Assembly: GCA_017467185.1 (NCBI GenBank)
Contig: JAFTSS010000058.1
Span: 1-44,647 of the forward strand
Reading direction: 5' to 3'
Origin: Paludibacteraceae bacterium
GTDB lineage: Bacteria > Bacteroidota > Bacteroidia > Bacteroidales > Paludibacteraceae
Length of the DNA: 44,647 bases
Part shown: one piece after another, positions 14,258 to 21,852 of the stretch
Layout: each line of letters opens with the position of its first letter
Position numbering within the stretch: the first letter of the stretch is position 1
Notes under the pieces: model-generated
What the model saw: the letters and a program-made list of their open reading frames with translations, nothing else
What the model was told of the DNA's origin: nothing
Databases searched by the model: none
Translations under genes and position numbers: made by a program

Positions 14258-14300
14258 AAAAAACTGAGCCAAAATTTAAATTTTGGCTCAGTTTTTTTTA
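14258..14300. terminator. Bidirectional terminator between pepO and the GNAT-like gene
   Basis: A long, essentially perfect palindrome pairs AACTGAGCCAAAATTT with AAATTTTGGCTCAGTT. It has an A-run on one side and a T-run on the other, so it can stop transcription of the convergent genes from both sides. Confidence 0.92.
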
Positions 14301-14312
14301 TTGATATTATAA

Positions 14313-15440
14313 TTATAGTTGCTTGATATATGCACGACGGCGTTTGTGTTGTTTGGTTTCGAAGTACGAGAAGTTAGCTTGATTTTTTGAGTTGTCTTCG
14401 AGAATTGCTGTCGTTTCAGTATATTTTATGCCATATTTTTGGAAATAAGGTATTTGGTCATAGAAGAAAAGTGAATTTACACCTTTGCTTTGATAGTCTG
14501 GGCGCACAGCAATGAGGAGTAAGTTGAATGTTTCCATTTGTTTAGCTTTTAGGGCTTTGAGGAGTTTTATCCAACCAAATGGGAATAATTTACCTCGTGT
14601 TTCTTGTAATGCTTTTGATATATCAGGCATACCTACACCTACGCCTACAATTTCGTTGTTTTCATTGATTGCAATGGTAACAAAGTCGAAATTTAAAAGA
14701 GGGAAATACATTTCTGAGTAGTACTCTTTTTGACGTTGTGTGAGAGGCTGAAAATTGTAAAGTGGTTGATAGGCAGCATCGATAACATCGAAGTATGTCA
14801 TACCATATTTTTCTTTCAACTCTTTTACGTTCTTTACTTTGTCGATACGGATTTTATATTTCTCCATCACAATTTTAGCTACACGCTCCATTTTTTCAGG
14901 TACCTCATGCGGAGTAGTAACAAGATATTCAATCCAATCAGCCTCTTTAATGAGTCCGTATTTGTCGAAATGGTCAACATAGTAAGGGTAGTTATACAAA
15001 CTAGCCATTGGCGAAATATAGTCATAGCCTTCAAGCAAAAGACCTTGATGGTCAAAGTCTGTGAAGCCAACAGGACCATTCATTGTAGTCATTCCGTTTT
15101 TGCGACCCCAGTCAGCAGCCGCATCAAGTAGTGCTTTCGATACTTCATAGTCGTCAACAAAATCGAACCAGCCAAAACGCACTTTCTTACATTCCCATTT
15201 TTCATTAGCAACATCATTGATAATTGCAGAGATACGACCAACTATTTTTCCCTCTTTATATGCTAAGAAATTAGCAAATTTACAATGGTCGAGCGATGGG
15301 TTTTTGGTTGTATCAAATGTATTCATCTCGTCGAATTCGAGACAAGGTGTGTAGTATTTATTGCCTTCGTATAGTTCGTTAGCAAAACGAATGAACTGAC
15401 GTAGCTCTTTGCGTGTTTTTACTTCTTTTATTGTTATCAT
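14313..15440 (-). CDS. GNAT-superfamily-like protein (putative N-acetyltransferase)
   Basis: This 375-residue cytoplasmic protein belongs to a Bacteroidetes group annotated as GNAT-like. The N-terminal half has an acetyltransferase-like strand pattern (NFLAYKEGKIVGRISAIIND). The C-terminal half has LLLIAVRPDYQSKGVNSLFF, in which QSKGVN could be a weak acetyl-CoA loop. Substrate and reaction are unknown. I chose the ATG at 15440; a longer reading would use a TTG at 15449. It is the last gene of the minus-strand run and is separated from rpe by an inverted pair of heptameric arrays. Function is less certain than existence. Confidence 0.75.
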   Translation of the reverse strand: MITIKEVKTRKELRQFIRFANELYEGNKYYTPCLEFDEMNTFDTTKNPSLDHCKFANFLAYKEGKIVGRISAIINDVANEKWECKKVRFGWFDFVDDYEVSKALLDAAADWGRKNGMTTMNGPVGFTDFDHQGLLLEGYDYISPMASLYNYPYYVDHFDKYGLIKEADWIEYLVTTPHEVPEKMERVAKIVMEKYKIRIDKVKNVKELKEKYGMTYFDVIDAAYQPLYNFQPLTQRQKEYYSEMYFPLLNFDFVTIAINENNEIVGVGVGMPDISKALQETRGKLFPFGWIKLLKALKAKQMETFNLLLIAVRPDYQSKGVNSLFFYDQIPYFQKYGIKYTETTAILEDNSKNQANFSYFETKQHKRRRAYIKQL

Positions 15441-15447
15441 ATTATTC

Positions 15448-15527
15448 AAGTTGAAATTTTAAATTTGAAATTTGAAAAAAAACGTTAATTAAATTGAACT
15501 TAACTTTCAAATTTCAACTTCCAAATT
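15448..15527. repeat. Inverted pair of heptameric arrays between rpe and the GNAT-like gene
   Basis: GTTGAAAT...TTTGAAA units at 15451-15478 are followed by the complementary TTTCAAATTTCAAC units at about 15508-15525. Each side has a period near seven and the two sides can pair as a long hairpin in the intergenic transcript. Confidence 0.75.
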
Positions 15528-15534
15528 ATTATAG

Positions 15535-16179
15535 TTATTTTTTGAGGTCGGCAATAGTTTGTATCATATCTTCAGCCGAGAATACAGCATTACCTGCTAC
15601 AAGGCAATCGGCTCCTGCTTCGTAGAGTGCAGCAGCGTTTTTGAGGTTTACACCACCATCTACTTGAATAAGTGTGTTGCAACCTTTGCGGTCAATCATT
15701 GCACGTAAACGGCGAATTTTGTCGTAAGTATTTTCTATGAATTTTTGACCTCCAAAGCCAGGATTTACACTCATAAGCAATACCATATCTACGTCTGCTA
15801 CAATATCTTCGAGTAGTTCTACAGGAGTATGAGGGTTGAGTGTAACACCAGCTTTCATGCCAGCATCGTGAATGCGTTGGATAGTGCGATGTAGGTGTGT
15901 ACATGCCTCATAGTGTACGTTCATAATGATTGCACCTGTCTCTTTTACTTCATTGATGAATTTGTCGGGTTCAACAATCATCAAGTGTACATCTAAAGGT
16001 TTGGTACTAAGTTGTTTTACATATTTTAATACAGGGAACCCAAATGATATGTTTGGTACAAAAACACCATCCATAATATCAATATGCAACCAATCTGCGT
16101 CGCTTTGGTTGATGATATTGATGTCGCGTTCGAGATTGCCAAAATTAGCAGATAAAAGTGAAGGAGATAGGAGTTTCAT
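15535..16179 (-). CDS. rpe: Ribulose-phosphate 3-epimerase
   Basis: Rpe interconverts ribulose 5-phosphate and xylulose 5-phosphate in the pentose phosphate pathway. The 214-residue TIM-barrel protein has the expected elements: LSPSLLSANFGNLERD at the N-terminus, the metal-binding HIDIMDGVFVPNISFG, VHLMIVEP, MSVNPGFGGQKF, and the phosphate-binding VDGGVN and AGNAVF segments. Length and motifs are standard. A -7 box lies upstream between comF and rpe, so it probably has its own promoter in addition to any read-through from trmN6-comF. Confidence 0.97.
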   Translation of the reverse strand: MKLLSPSLLSANFGNLERDINIINQSDADWLHIDIMDGVFVPNISFGFPVLKYVKQLSTKPLDVHLMIVEPDKFINEVKETGAIIMNVHYEACTHLHRTIQRIHDAGMKAGVTLNPHTPVELLEDIVADVDMVLLMSVNPGFGGQKFIENTYDKIRRLRAMIDRKGCNTLIQVDGGVNLKNAAALYEAGADCLVAGNAVFSAEDMIQTIADLKK

Positions 16180-16187
16180 ATTTTTAA

Positions 16188-16222
16188 TTAAGAATTAACA
16201 ATTAAAAATGAATAATTAATTT
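16188..16222. repeat. Degenerate AATTAA-type heptameric remnant
   Basis: TTTTAATTAAGAATTAACAATT and the following bases are loosely 7-periodic and lie in the predicted rpe leader. This is the weakest array listed. Confidence 0.4.
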
Positions 16223-16252
16223 TTTATTATTACTTGGTTATTAAAAGAGTTG

Positions 16253-16260
16253 CAAAGTTA
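16253..16260 (-). promoter_or_regulatory. Predicted -7 box of rpe
   Basis: The plus strand reads CAAAGTTA, that is TAACTTTG on the minus strand, identical to the gmk and tkt -7 boxes. It lies 73 bases upstream of the rpe start. No clear -33 TTTG was found. Confidence 0.5.
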
Positions 16261-16292
16261 CAAAAATTTATTGAATATTAATTTAAAATTGT

Positions 16293-16988
16293 TTAATAAA
16301 TATGAGCTACTGTTGCTGTGAATATATGTATTCTAATATTTGGCGATTGATTTAGAGCTCTACAACAATCAATTATAGTTGAACCTGTTGTGAATACGTC
16401 GTCAACAAGTAGTACTGTTTTATTAGAAAACATATTAGAGTCGTGTAGTGCGAATATGCCTTTTACGTTTTGTTGACGTTCTGTGAATGATTTATGGGTT
16501 TGCGATGGATTGTCGTATGCTCGATACAAATTGGTCGAATTTACTATTGTGCCGAGGCATTCTGCTATTTTATTGGCTATTAGTTCCGATTGATTATAAC
16601 CGCGTTGTTTTATGCGATTAGTATGAAGTGGAACAGGAACTATATAGTCAATATGAGAATATAGGTTATTAGTGATTATATGTTCACTTATTTTTCGTCC
16701 GAATAGTTGTGCTATATTGCGTGAATTATAATATTTTAAGTCATGCACAAGAGTTTGAGCTACATCGGAATAGGGCATTAAGGCTTCTGCTGTTTCAAAT
16801 TTAGTAAGCCCATAAAGCCGTTCTTCTAATATATTGCCACGTATGTGTAATTTGGGATGAAAAAATAGGTCACCCTTTTCACATTCGTGGCATATACCAA
16901 ATTCGTCGTGTTCTAACGTAGCTCCACAGACCTTACATTTTCGGTCGAGTAGAGTATTTATTAGGTATTTAAATAGTTGTTTTATCAC
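16293..16988 (-). CDS. comF: ComF family phosphoribosyltransferase-like protein
   Basis: ComF proteins are linked to DNA uptake in naturally competent bacteria. This 231-residue protein has an N-terminal zinc-finger pattern (CKVCGATLEHDEFGICHEC, residues about 19-37) and a C-terminal phosphoribosyltransferase fold with the PRPP loop VLLVDDVFTTGSTIIDC. The conserved KRGYNQSELIA-like segment is present as QRGYNQSELIANKIAECLG. The start is a GTG at 16988 that overlaps the trmN6 stop codon (GTGA), so the two genes are translationally coupled. comEC also lies in this window, but 25 kb away. Confidence 0.92.
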   Translation of the reverse strand: MIKQLFKYLINTLLDRKCKVCGATLEHDEFGICHECEKGDLFFHPKLHIRGNILEERLYGLTKFETAEALMPYSDVAQTLVHDLKYYNSRNIAQLFGRKISEHIITNNLYSHIDYIVPVPLHTNRIKQRGYNQSELIANKIAECLGTIVNSTNLYRAYDNPSQTHKSFTERQQNVKGIFALHDSNMFSNKTVLLVDDVFTTGSTIIDCCRALNQSPNIRIHIFTATVAHIY

Positions 16989-17776
16989 ATTTTCAAATAA
17001 AAGTTTCTTGTTAAAGCTATATATTCTGGTGTGTATTGATGTCTTGCTAGTTCGATAGTGAGTTTAGAGTTGAGAATTGAGGAATTTTCTGTGCTCTGTT
17101 TTATGAAGTGCATGAGTAGGCGTTTAGGTTCGGAGGTTGGAGTGGGGTGTACGTGCACTAATTCAGTGAGTGAGAAACCATATTTTGGTGCTAATTCAAT
17201 TAGTTGATTGCCTTCATTAATAGGTAGTATTACAGATAATGAGCCTTCGAGATTGAGTAGTCGTGCCGAGTGTTGCAATAGGTCGTCGAACGATAGAGAG
17301 TCGGTGTGTCGAGCTTGTGTGCGACTTGCATCGGGACACTTTAGTGATGCAACAAAATATGGTGGATTACACACTATTGCGTCATATTTTTCTGTTGTGG
17401 TGTGCTCTTGAAGTGATGTATGGTAGGTGGTGATATATGACGCGAACGGACTATTTTTTATATTTTCTGTGGCTTGTTCGATTGATGATAGGTCAATATC
17501 TATAGCATCTATCTTTAATTCACAATTCATAATGCATAATTCATAATTATTGACATCTGATTTTTCTGTATCAATTGTGCATTTTGCATTGTGCATTTTG
17601 CATTGTGTCAATCGTTGTGCGAGCATAAGGGCAATAAGTCCAGTGCCAGTACCGATGTCAAGCAATTTATTTGCTGTAGGGACAATGGGAGCCCATGCAC
17701 CGAGTAGAACACCATCGGTGCCCACTTTCATTGCCGTGCGGTCTTGATGTATAGTGAATTGCTTGAATTTGAACAT
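16985..17776 (-). CDS. trmN6: tRNA1(Val) (adenine(37)-N6)-methyltransferase with repeat-encoded insertion
   Basis: This SAM-dependent methyltransferase (YfiC/TrmN6 family) is expected to modify adenosine 37 of tRNA-Val. The 263-residue protein has DGVLLGAW (21-28), the SAM loop LLDIGTGTGLIALMLAQR (38-55) and the N6-adenine catalytic motif NPPY (137-140). Between LAQR and the next conserved strand DAIDID, where relatives have only a few residues, there is an extra stretch at about residues 57-88. It is encoded by two 7-base repeat arrays in opposite orientation plus a short spacer. The frame stays open, so the gene may still work with a loop insertion. It overlaps comF by four bases. An inverted-end element lies just upstream. 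Confidence 0.9.
   Translation of the reverse strand: MFKFKQFTIHQDRTAMKVGTDGVLLGAWAPIVPTANKLLDIGTGTGLIALMLAQRLTQCKMHNAKCTIDTEKSDVNNYELCIMNCELKIDAIDIDLSSIEQATENIKNSPFASYITTYHTSLQEHTTTEKYDAIVCNPPYFVASLKCPDASRTQARHTDSLSFDDLLQHSARLLNLEGSLSVILPINEGNQLIELAPKYGFSLTELVHVHPTPTSEPKRLLMHFIKQSTENSSILNSKLTIELARHQYTPEYIALTRNFYLKM
17513..17608. repeat. In-frame heptameric insertion within trmN6
   Basis: Units AATTCAC, AATTCAT, AATGCAT, AATTCAT (17517-17549) are followed by a 20-base spacer and then by TGCATTT/TGCATTG units (about 17571-17607). Both arrays keep a 7-base period, are inverted relative to each other, and are translated without a stop codon. Confidence 0.88.
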
Positions 17777-17794
17777 AATTGGTTAGTTTATTTT

Positions 17795-17947
17795 ATTTTT
17801 ACATAAGTACATAATTTTTCCTATTAAAAATACATAATAATGTCTTAGTTTTTTGTACTTAAAAAAATAATTGTCCCATAAAACTATAAAAATACATACT
17901 TTAATTTGTAAACCAGTTAATAAAAAATTTGTACTTCTGTTAAAATA
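17795..17947. repeat. Element B: inverted TTTACATAAGTACA ends
   Basis: The left end (about 17795-17811) and the right end TGTACTTCTGTTAAAAT (about 17930-17946) are inverted copies. An inner TTTTTTGTACTTAAAAAA box lies at about 17849-17867. The right half aligns by eye with elements C and D (shared TAATTTGTAAACC block). It fills the space between the trmN6 start and the tadA stop codon, with one end 19 bases from the trmN6 ATG. Confidence 0.65.
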
Positions 17948-17956
17948 TTTTATAGT

Positions 17957-18391
17957 TTATTTTCGGCGTTCGGCGAAGAATGACTGCATGAGTTCAAGGG
18001 CTTCGTCGGCGAGAATGCCTGACACGACTTCTGTCTTGGGGTGTAGGGCATTTGGTGAAAAAGTGGAGTAGCCTTGTTTGGGGTCTGCTGCACCATATAC
18101 TACGCGTGAAATCTGACTCCAGCCTAATGCTCCTGCACACATAATACAAGGTTCGAGAGTTACAAACAAAGTGCAGTCTTTTAGGTACTTTCCACCCATA
18201 ATATTAGCGGCTGCGGTTATGGCTTGCATTTCGGCATGGGCAGTAACGTCGTGCAGTGTTTCTGTGAGATTATGTGCACGAGCAATAATGCGATTATTCC
18301 ATACAACCACAGCACCTACGGGTATTTCTCCTTTATTGTATGCCTCGCGTGCTTCATTCAAAGCCTGACGCATATATAATTCATAATTCAT
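17957..18391 (-). CDS. tadA: tRNA-specific adenosine deaminase
   Basis: TadA deaminates A34 of tRNA-Arg to inosine. The 144-residue protein has the zinc ligands and catalytic glutamate of the family: HAEMQAI with H52 and E54, and PCIMCAGAL with C82 and C85. I kept the ATG at 18391. The residues MNYELYMRQAL align with the usual N-terminal xYFMxxAL pattern, although the first codons are made of a TGAATTA-type repeat. The ATG at 18373 (M7) is a possible alternative. A long heptameric array lies immediately upstream and an inverted-end element downstream. Confidence 0.95.
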   Translation of the reverse strand: MNYELYMRQALNEAREAYNKGEIPVGAVVVWNNRIIARAHNLTETLHDVTAHAEMQAITAAANIMGGKYLKDCTLFVTLEPCIMCAGALGWSQISRVVYGAADPKQGYSTFSPNALHPKTEVVSGILADEALELMQSFFAERRK

Positions 18392-18504
18392 AATTCATAA
18401 TTGAGAATTGAGAATTGAGAATTGAAAGTTGAAAATTAATTCCTAATTCCTCATTCCTCATTCCTAATTCCTCATTCCTAATTCCTCACTCCTCATTCCT
18501 AATT
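18375..18504. repeat. Long compound heptameric array between ktrA and tadA
   Basis: This is the longest array seen, about 18 units. AATTCAT units give way to AATTGAG units, then to AATTGAA/AGTTGAA units, then to TTCCTAA/TTCCTCA units, all keeping the 7-base period. The first units overlap the tadA start codon. It fills nearly the whole space between ktrA and tadA. Confidence 0.92.
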
Positions 18505-18507
18505 GAA

Positions 18508-19197
18508 CTAAAGTTGTTTTTTTAAGCGGTTTAGTTCGCGTATTGAGCCATAGATGACGATGCGGTCGTTGGCACTAAAGCGATAGTCGGTCTCTTCGTT
18601 GGTATTTACTACTTCGTATTCTAATGTGCGTGAACCGAGAAAATTAAATTGAGAACGACGGCGTTTTACGGCAATGAGTTTAACACCAAATGTCTCTTCT
18701 ATATTGGCTTCTGAAAGACTTTGAGCTTTGAGTATTTCTGGTATTTGACATTCAACGATTTGATAGTCGTTGTCAACCATGTATATACCTTTAATTTTCT
18801 CAGCTTCTGAAGAATAAGACCATATATCGGCAGTCATCTGTTCGGGTATAATCACTTCATCTACACCTATGGTTTCCAAAATCGTACGGTGCATAGGATT
18901 TACTGCACGTGCAACAATGTGTTTTACTCCAGCTTGTTTCAATAGTGACACAATTACTATTGATTCTCCTATATGATTTCCAAGAGCAACAATTACAGCA
19001 TCTGCATCATCCAATGGCAGTGCTTTAATAGATACTTGATCTATTATATTGACACACATTGTAGTGCTTATCTGAGATTTATATTCTTCTACAATTCTCA
19101 TGTCGGCATCTACGCCACAAACGTCGTGTCCCATTGTTGTAAGACGAGTAGCCAATGCTACACCAAAATTGCCGAGACCAATGATTAAGTAATTCAT
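18508..19197 (-). CDS. ktrA: Potassium uptake regulatory subunit KtrA/TrkA
   Basis: This 229-residue cytosolic protein is the nucleotide-binding gating ring partner of a Trk/Ktr potassium channel. It has one RCK N-terminal Rossmann domain beginning YLIIGLGNFGVALA (GxGxxG at residues 7-12) with an acidic residue in CGVDAD at the end of the second strand. A C-terminal RCK_C domain follows from about residue 140. The single-unit length fits KtrA rather than the doubled TrkA of enterobacteria. The membrane partner gene lies immediately upstream on the same strand. Confidence 0.93.
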   Translation of the reverse strand: MNYLIIGLGNFGVALATRLTTMGHDVCGVDADMRIVEEYKSQISTTMCVNIIDQVSIKALPLDDADAVIVALGNHIGESIVIVSLLKQAGVKHIVARAVNPMHRTILETIGVDEVIIPEQMTADIWSYSSEAEKIKGIYMVDNDYQIVECQIPEILKAQSLSEANIEETFGVKLIAVKRRRSQFNFLGSRTLEYEVVNTNEETDYRFSANDRIVIYGSIRELNRLKKQL

Positions 19198-19249
19198 AAT
19201 AGTTATATTAATTCATAATTTTTTTGTCTAAAGGCTCAAATACTTTTGG

Positions 19250-19302
19250 CTCATAATGCATAATTGTTGTAATTGTGAATTGTGCATTATGAATTGTGAA
19301 TT
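19250..19302. repeat. Heptameric array between ktrB and ktrA
   Basis: TCATAATGCATAATTG followed by TGAATTG/TGCATTA units keeps a 7-base period. The first part is inverted relative to the second. The array reaches into the final codons of ktrB (stop at 19301). Confidence 0.8.
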
Positions 19303-21163
19303 AACTAATTGGTATATGTTCAGTAGGGTATTGATAGAATTGAGTTCCTTTATTTGATATAAAACAAGAAAGTATAGTAATAGTGCCTAAACGGCCAATA
19401 AACATAACGATGAGTATAGTTATTTTGCTTACTATTGATAATGAAGCGGTAAGATTTAGCGATAATCCAACAGTAGAAAAAGCCGAAACTACTTCGAAAA
19501 TAGCATATTGTGTTGGTAATTTAGGTTCGAATATTGATAGAACAACAACACCAAGAGCTACAACTACGAGCGATGAGAAGATAATGATAAATGCACGATT
19601 GATGGATTGTTTTGCGATGGTGCGTTGACGTATTTCGATGTGGTCGCGACCACGCAATGTGTTGATTACGTTGAGTAGTGCTATGGCAAAGGTGGTGGTT
19701 TTGATACCTCCGGCAGTTGACATTGGTGAACCTCCAATCCACATATAGATAATCATTATAACTACGGATATACTTGTTAATGAACCCATATTAAATGATG
19801 CAAAGCCTGCGGTACGTGGCACGGTAGCAAGGAAAAAAGATGTAGATAATTTACCCCAAAATGTTGCATCGTCACGAAGAACACTATTGTATTCTGTCAT
19901 AAAGAATATTATAGTTCCACCAACTACAAGTATAATTGTCATAATTATGGCAATTACGGTGTTTGATGTTAGTGTGCGAGCGTTGTGGTCGAATATGCGT
20001 CGGTTGCGACGAAAGATGGTGTCGTAAGCCAACAAGCAACGCACTTTAATCCATTGCCATATATTGAAAAGTATAGGGAAGCCGATACCGCCAAAGATGA
20101 TTAGCCAAGATAATGAGTTTAATAGAAGATAATTATTACGGAAATCGGGGTGGAATAGTCCTGTTTCGAGAGTGGAGAATCCAGCATTGCAGAATGCTGA
20201 TACAGAGTGGAATATAGCAACAAATGCACCATATAGTGTATAATTGCCCATTGCCTCGTAGATGAATAGCGCACCTAATAGTTCTACCGATAGGGTGATT
20301 AGTATGATGTTGCGAAGTGTGGTGAATATTTGCGAAACACTATTGTCGGGATCTATTAAGTCTTTTATTAGCATTTTGTTTTGAGATATGTGTTTACCTG
20401 CAAACATTAGTCCGAAAAATGAGGTGAAGGTCATTATACCAATACCACCTAATTGAATGAGCAATAGTATGATGATATGTCCTGTTGTGGTGAATGTTGT
20501 TGCTACGTCTATCGTGGTTAGTCCTGTAACGCATACGGCACTTGTGGCAGTGAATAGTGCATCGAAAAATGATATTCCATTGACCGTAGCGCGAGGTAGT
20601 AGTAAGAGACCTGTACCTGCTATAATCATAGCCATGAAACTGCCCACCATAATCCAACTTGGCGATATTTTGCTCGATAACGAATGAGTGATTACTGCCG
20701 ATAGTTTCAGTAGAGCCTCTATCGCCACAATGACTATCATTAGATAGTTATGGCGTAGGATGCTAAACAGCGACCAATATTTTTCGAGCCATTCAGTCGG
20801 CAGTACCCATATAACTGATAATGTGATTATTATGCCATATAGTGTTATGAATAAAGGACTTATTTTTTTCTTTTTATTATATTTTGATGGGTTTCTTTTG
20901 GTATGCGATTTTATGTGTTTGACAAAATTGAAAGTGTATTCGCAAAAGAAAGAATAAAACGAAAATAAAAATAATGGTAGAGAAATAGTTTGGTCGAACG
21001 AAACAGGAAAACCTAACGCATAGATAAGGAATGCGATTACACCAACCGATGTAATGGCATTTATTAGCGATACGGCACTAATAGTCCACGATATTACGGG
21101 CGACAGAATTAGTTGCAATCGCATTATTATTGATTTATATAAACCTATGATTCGTTCTTTCAT
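19301..21163 (-). CDS. ktrB: Potassium uptake membrane protein, KtrB/TrkH family
   Basis: This 620-residue inner-membrane protein is the ion-conducting subunit of a Trk/Ktr potassium uptake system. The four pore-loop segments with the conserved filter glycines are visible in order: SAVCVTGLTTID, HSVSAFCNAGFST, ATVPRTAGFASFN and VVSAFSTVGLSLN. The N-terminal region of about 160 residues adds several hydrophobic helices and a basic loop, longer than in Bacillus KtrB and usual for Bacteroidetes homologues. The gating partner ktrA follows on the same strand after about 100 bases of repeat-containing sequence. The two should act together in K+ uptake and osmotic balance. Confidence 0.94.
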   Translation of the reverse strand: MKERIIGLYKSIIMRLQLILSPVISWTISAVSLINAITSVGVIAFLIYALGFPVSFDQTISLPLFLFSFYSFFCEYTFNFVKHIKSHTKRNPSKYNKKKKISPLFITLYGIIITLSVIWVLPTEWLEKYWSLFSILRHNYLMIVIVAIEALLKLSAVITHSLSSKISPSWIMVGSFMAMIIAGTGLLLLPRATVNGISFFDALFTATSAVCVTGLTTIDVATTFTTTGHIIILLLIQLGGIGIMTFTSFFGLMFAGKHISQNKMLIKDLIDPDNSVSQIFTTLRNIILITLSVELLGALFIYEAMGNYTLYGAFVAIFHSVSAFCNAGFSTLETGLFHPDFRNNYLLLNSLSWLIIFGGIGFPILFNIWQWIKVRCLLAYDTIFRRNRRIFDHNARTLTSNTVIAIIMTIILVVGGTIIFFMTEYNSVLRDDATFWGKLSTSFFLATVPRTAGFASFNMGSLTSISVVIMIIYMWIGGSPMSTAGGIKTTTFAIALLNVINTLRGRDHIEIRQRTIAKQSINRAFIIIFSSLVVVALGVVVLSIFEPKLPTQYAIFEVVSAFSTVGLSLNLTASLSIVSKITILIVMFIGRLGTITILSCFISNKGTQFYQYPTEHIPIS

Positions 21164-21189
21164 TTTTTTAGTCGTAAGTCGTAAATTAA

Positions 21190-21268
21190 TGAGGAATTAG
21201 GAATGAGGAATTAGGAATGAACTTTCAACTTTCACATTTCAACTTTTAACTCTCAATTCTCAATTCAT
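21190..21268. repeat. Compound heptameric array at the 3' end of the HsdR-N gene
   Basis: GAGGAAT/TAGGAAT units, then TTCAACT/TTCACAT units, then CTCAATT units run with a 7-base period between ktrB and the HsdR-N gene. The last units are translated as the C-terminal residues ELRIES of the HsdR-N protein. Confidence 0.88.
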
Positions 21269-21719
21269 TATATTTTGGCCATTGCTCAGCGAAGATATAT
21301 TTACGGTTTTCGAAATCGACTTTGCAGAGTATATGTTGAAGTCCGTTGCTGACGATGAGGTAGGGTACACGAAGTTGCATGTTGTAGGTGGCTATTTGGT
21401 CGAATACGTGTTGTGTGATGGCTACGTCGGTACGTTTATATTCTACGATTATTAGTGGATTGCCGTAGTCGTCGTATATGATAGAGTCGCAACGTTTGGT
21501 TAGTCCGTTGTAGGTGATAGCTACTTCGTTGGCTATGCGTGCCATAGGGGCTTCGAGAGTGTCGGAAATGTATATGATTGTATTTTGTCGTACCCATTCT
21601 TCGGGGGTTAGAACAAGCCATTTGCCTCGTATTGAGTCAAATATTTGCAACTGTTCGTCTTGTTTGCGCAGACGGATGCGGTTGCTGTAGTCAGGCATGT
21701 TCAACAATTCAAAAGGCAT
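21246..21719 (-). CDS. Orphan type I restriction enzyme HsdR N-terminal-domain protein
   Basis: This 157-residue protein matches the small Bacteroidetes proteins annotated as HsdR N-terminal domain. These keep the PD-(D/E)xK nuclease-like fold without the helicase part of HsdR. The conserved LTPEEWVRQ segment is present, followed by the nuclease core with D in CDSIIYDDYGNP and the EYKRTD motif. No hsdM, hsdS or HsdR helicase is nearby, so it is not a restriction system, and its function is unknown. I chose the ATG at 21719 (MPFELLNMPDY), since upstream codons derive from repeat-like sequence; the longer start at 21749 is possible. The last six residues come from a repeat array. Confidence 0.85.
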   Translation of the reverse strand: MPFELLNMPDYSNRIRLRKQDEQLQIFDSIRGKWLVLTPEEWVRQNTIIYISDTLEAPMARIANEVAITYNGLTKRCDSIIYDDYGNPLIIVEYKRTDVAITQHVFDQIATYNMQLRVPYLIVSNGLQHILCKVDFENRKYIFAEQWPKYNELRIES

Positions 21720-21769
21720 ATATTTTAGATTTTTAGATGTTAGACACAAGATATTAGACCTATTTTTTC

Positions 21770-21852
21770 ATGTCTTGTGTCCCATATCTCACATCTCGTG
21801 TCTTGTGTCTCATATCTCACATCTCGTGTCTCGTGTCTCACATCTCGTGTCT
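21770..21852. repeat. Heptameric array GTGTCTC/ATCTCAC/ATCTCGT
   Basis: About eleven units (GTGTCTT, GTGTCTC, ATATCTC, ACATCTC and similar) repeat with a 7-base period between the HsdR-N gene and the DUF4290 gene. The array ends at the stop codon of the DUF4290 gene. The same family occurs at 22779-22832. Confidence 0.88.

Noticed and set aside
18375-18504. CRISPR-like array
   Set aside because: Units are seven bases, contiguous and degenerate, with no spacers of uniform length and no cas genes.
21246-21719. Type I restriction system
   Set aside because: Only the small N-terminal nuclease-like domain is present; no helicase, methylase or specificity gene is nearby.
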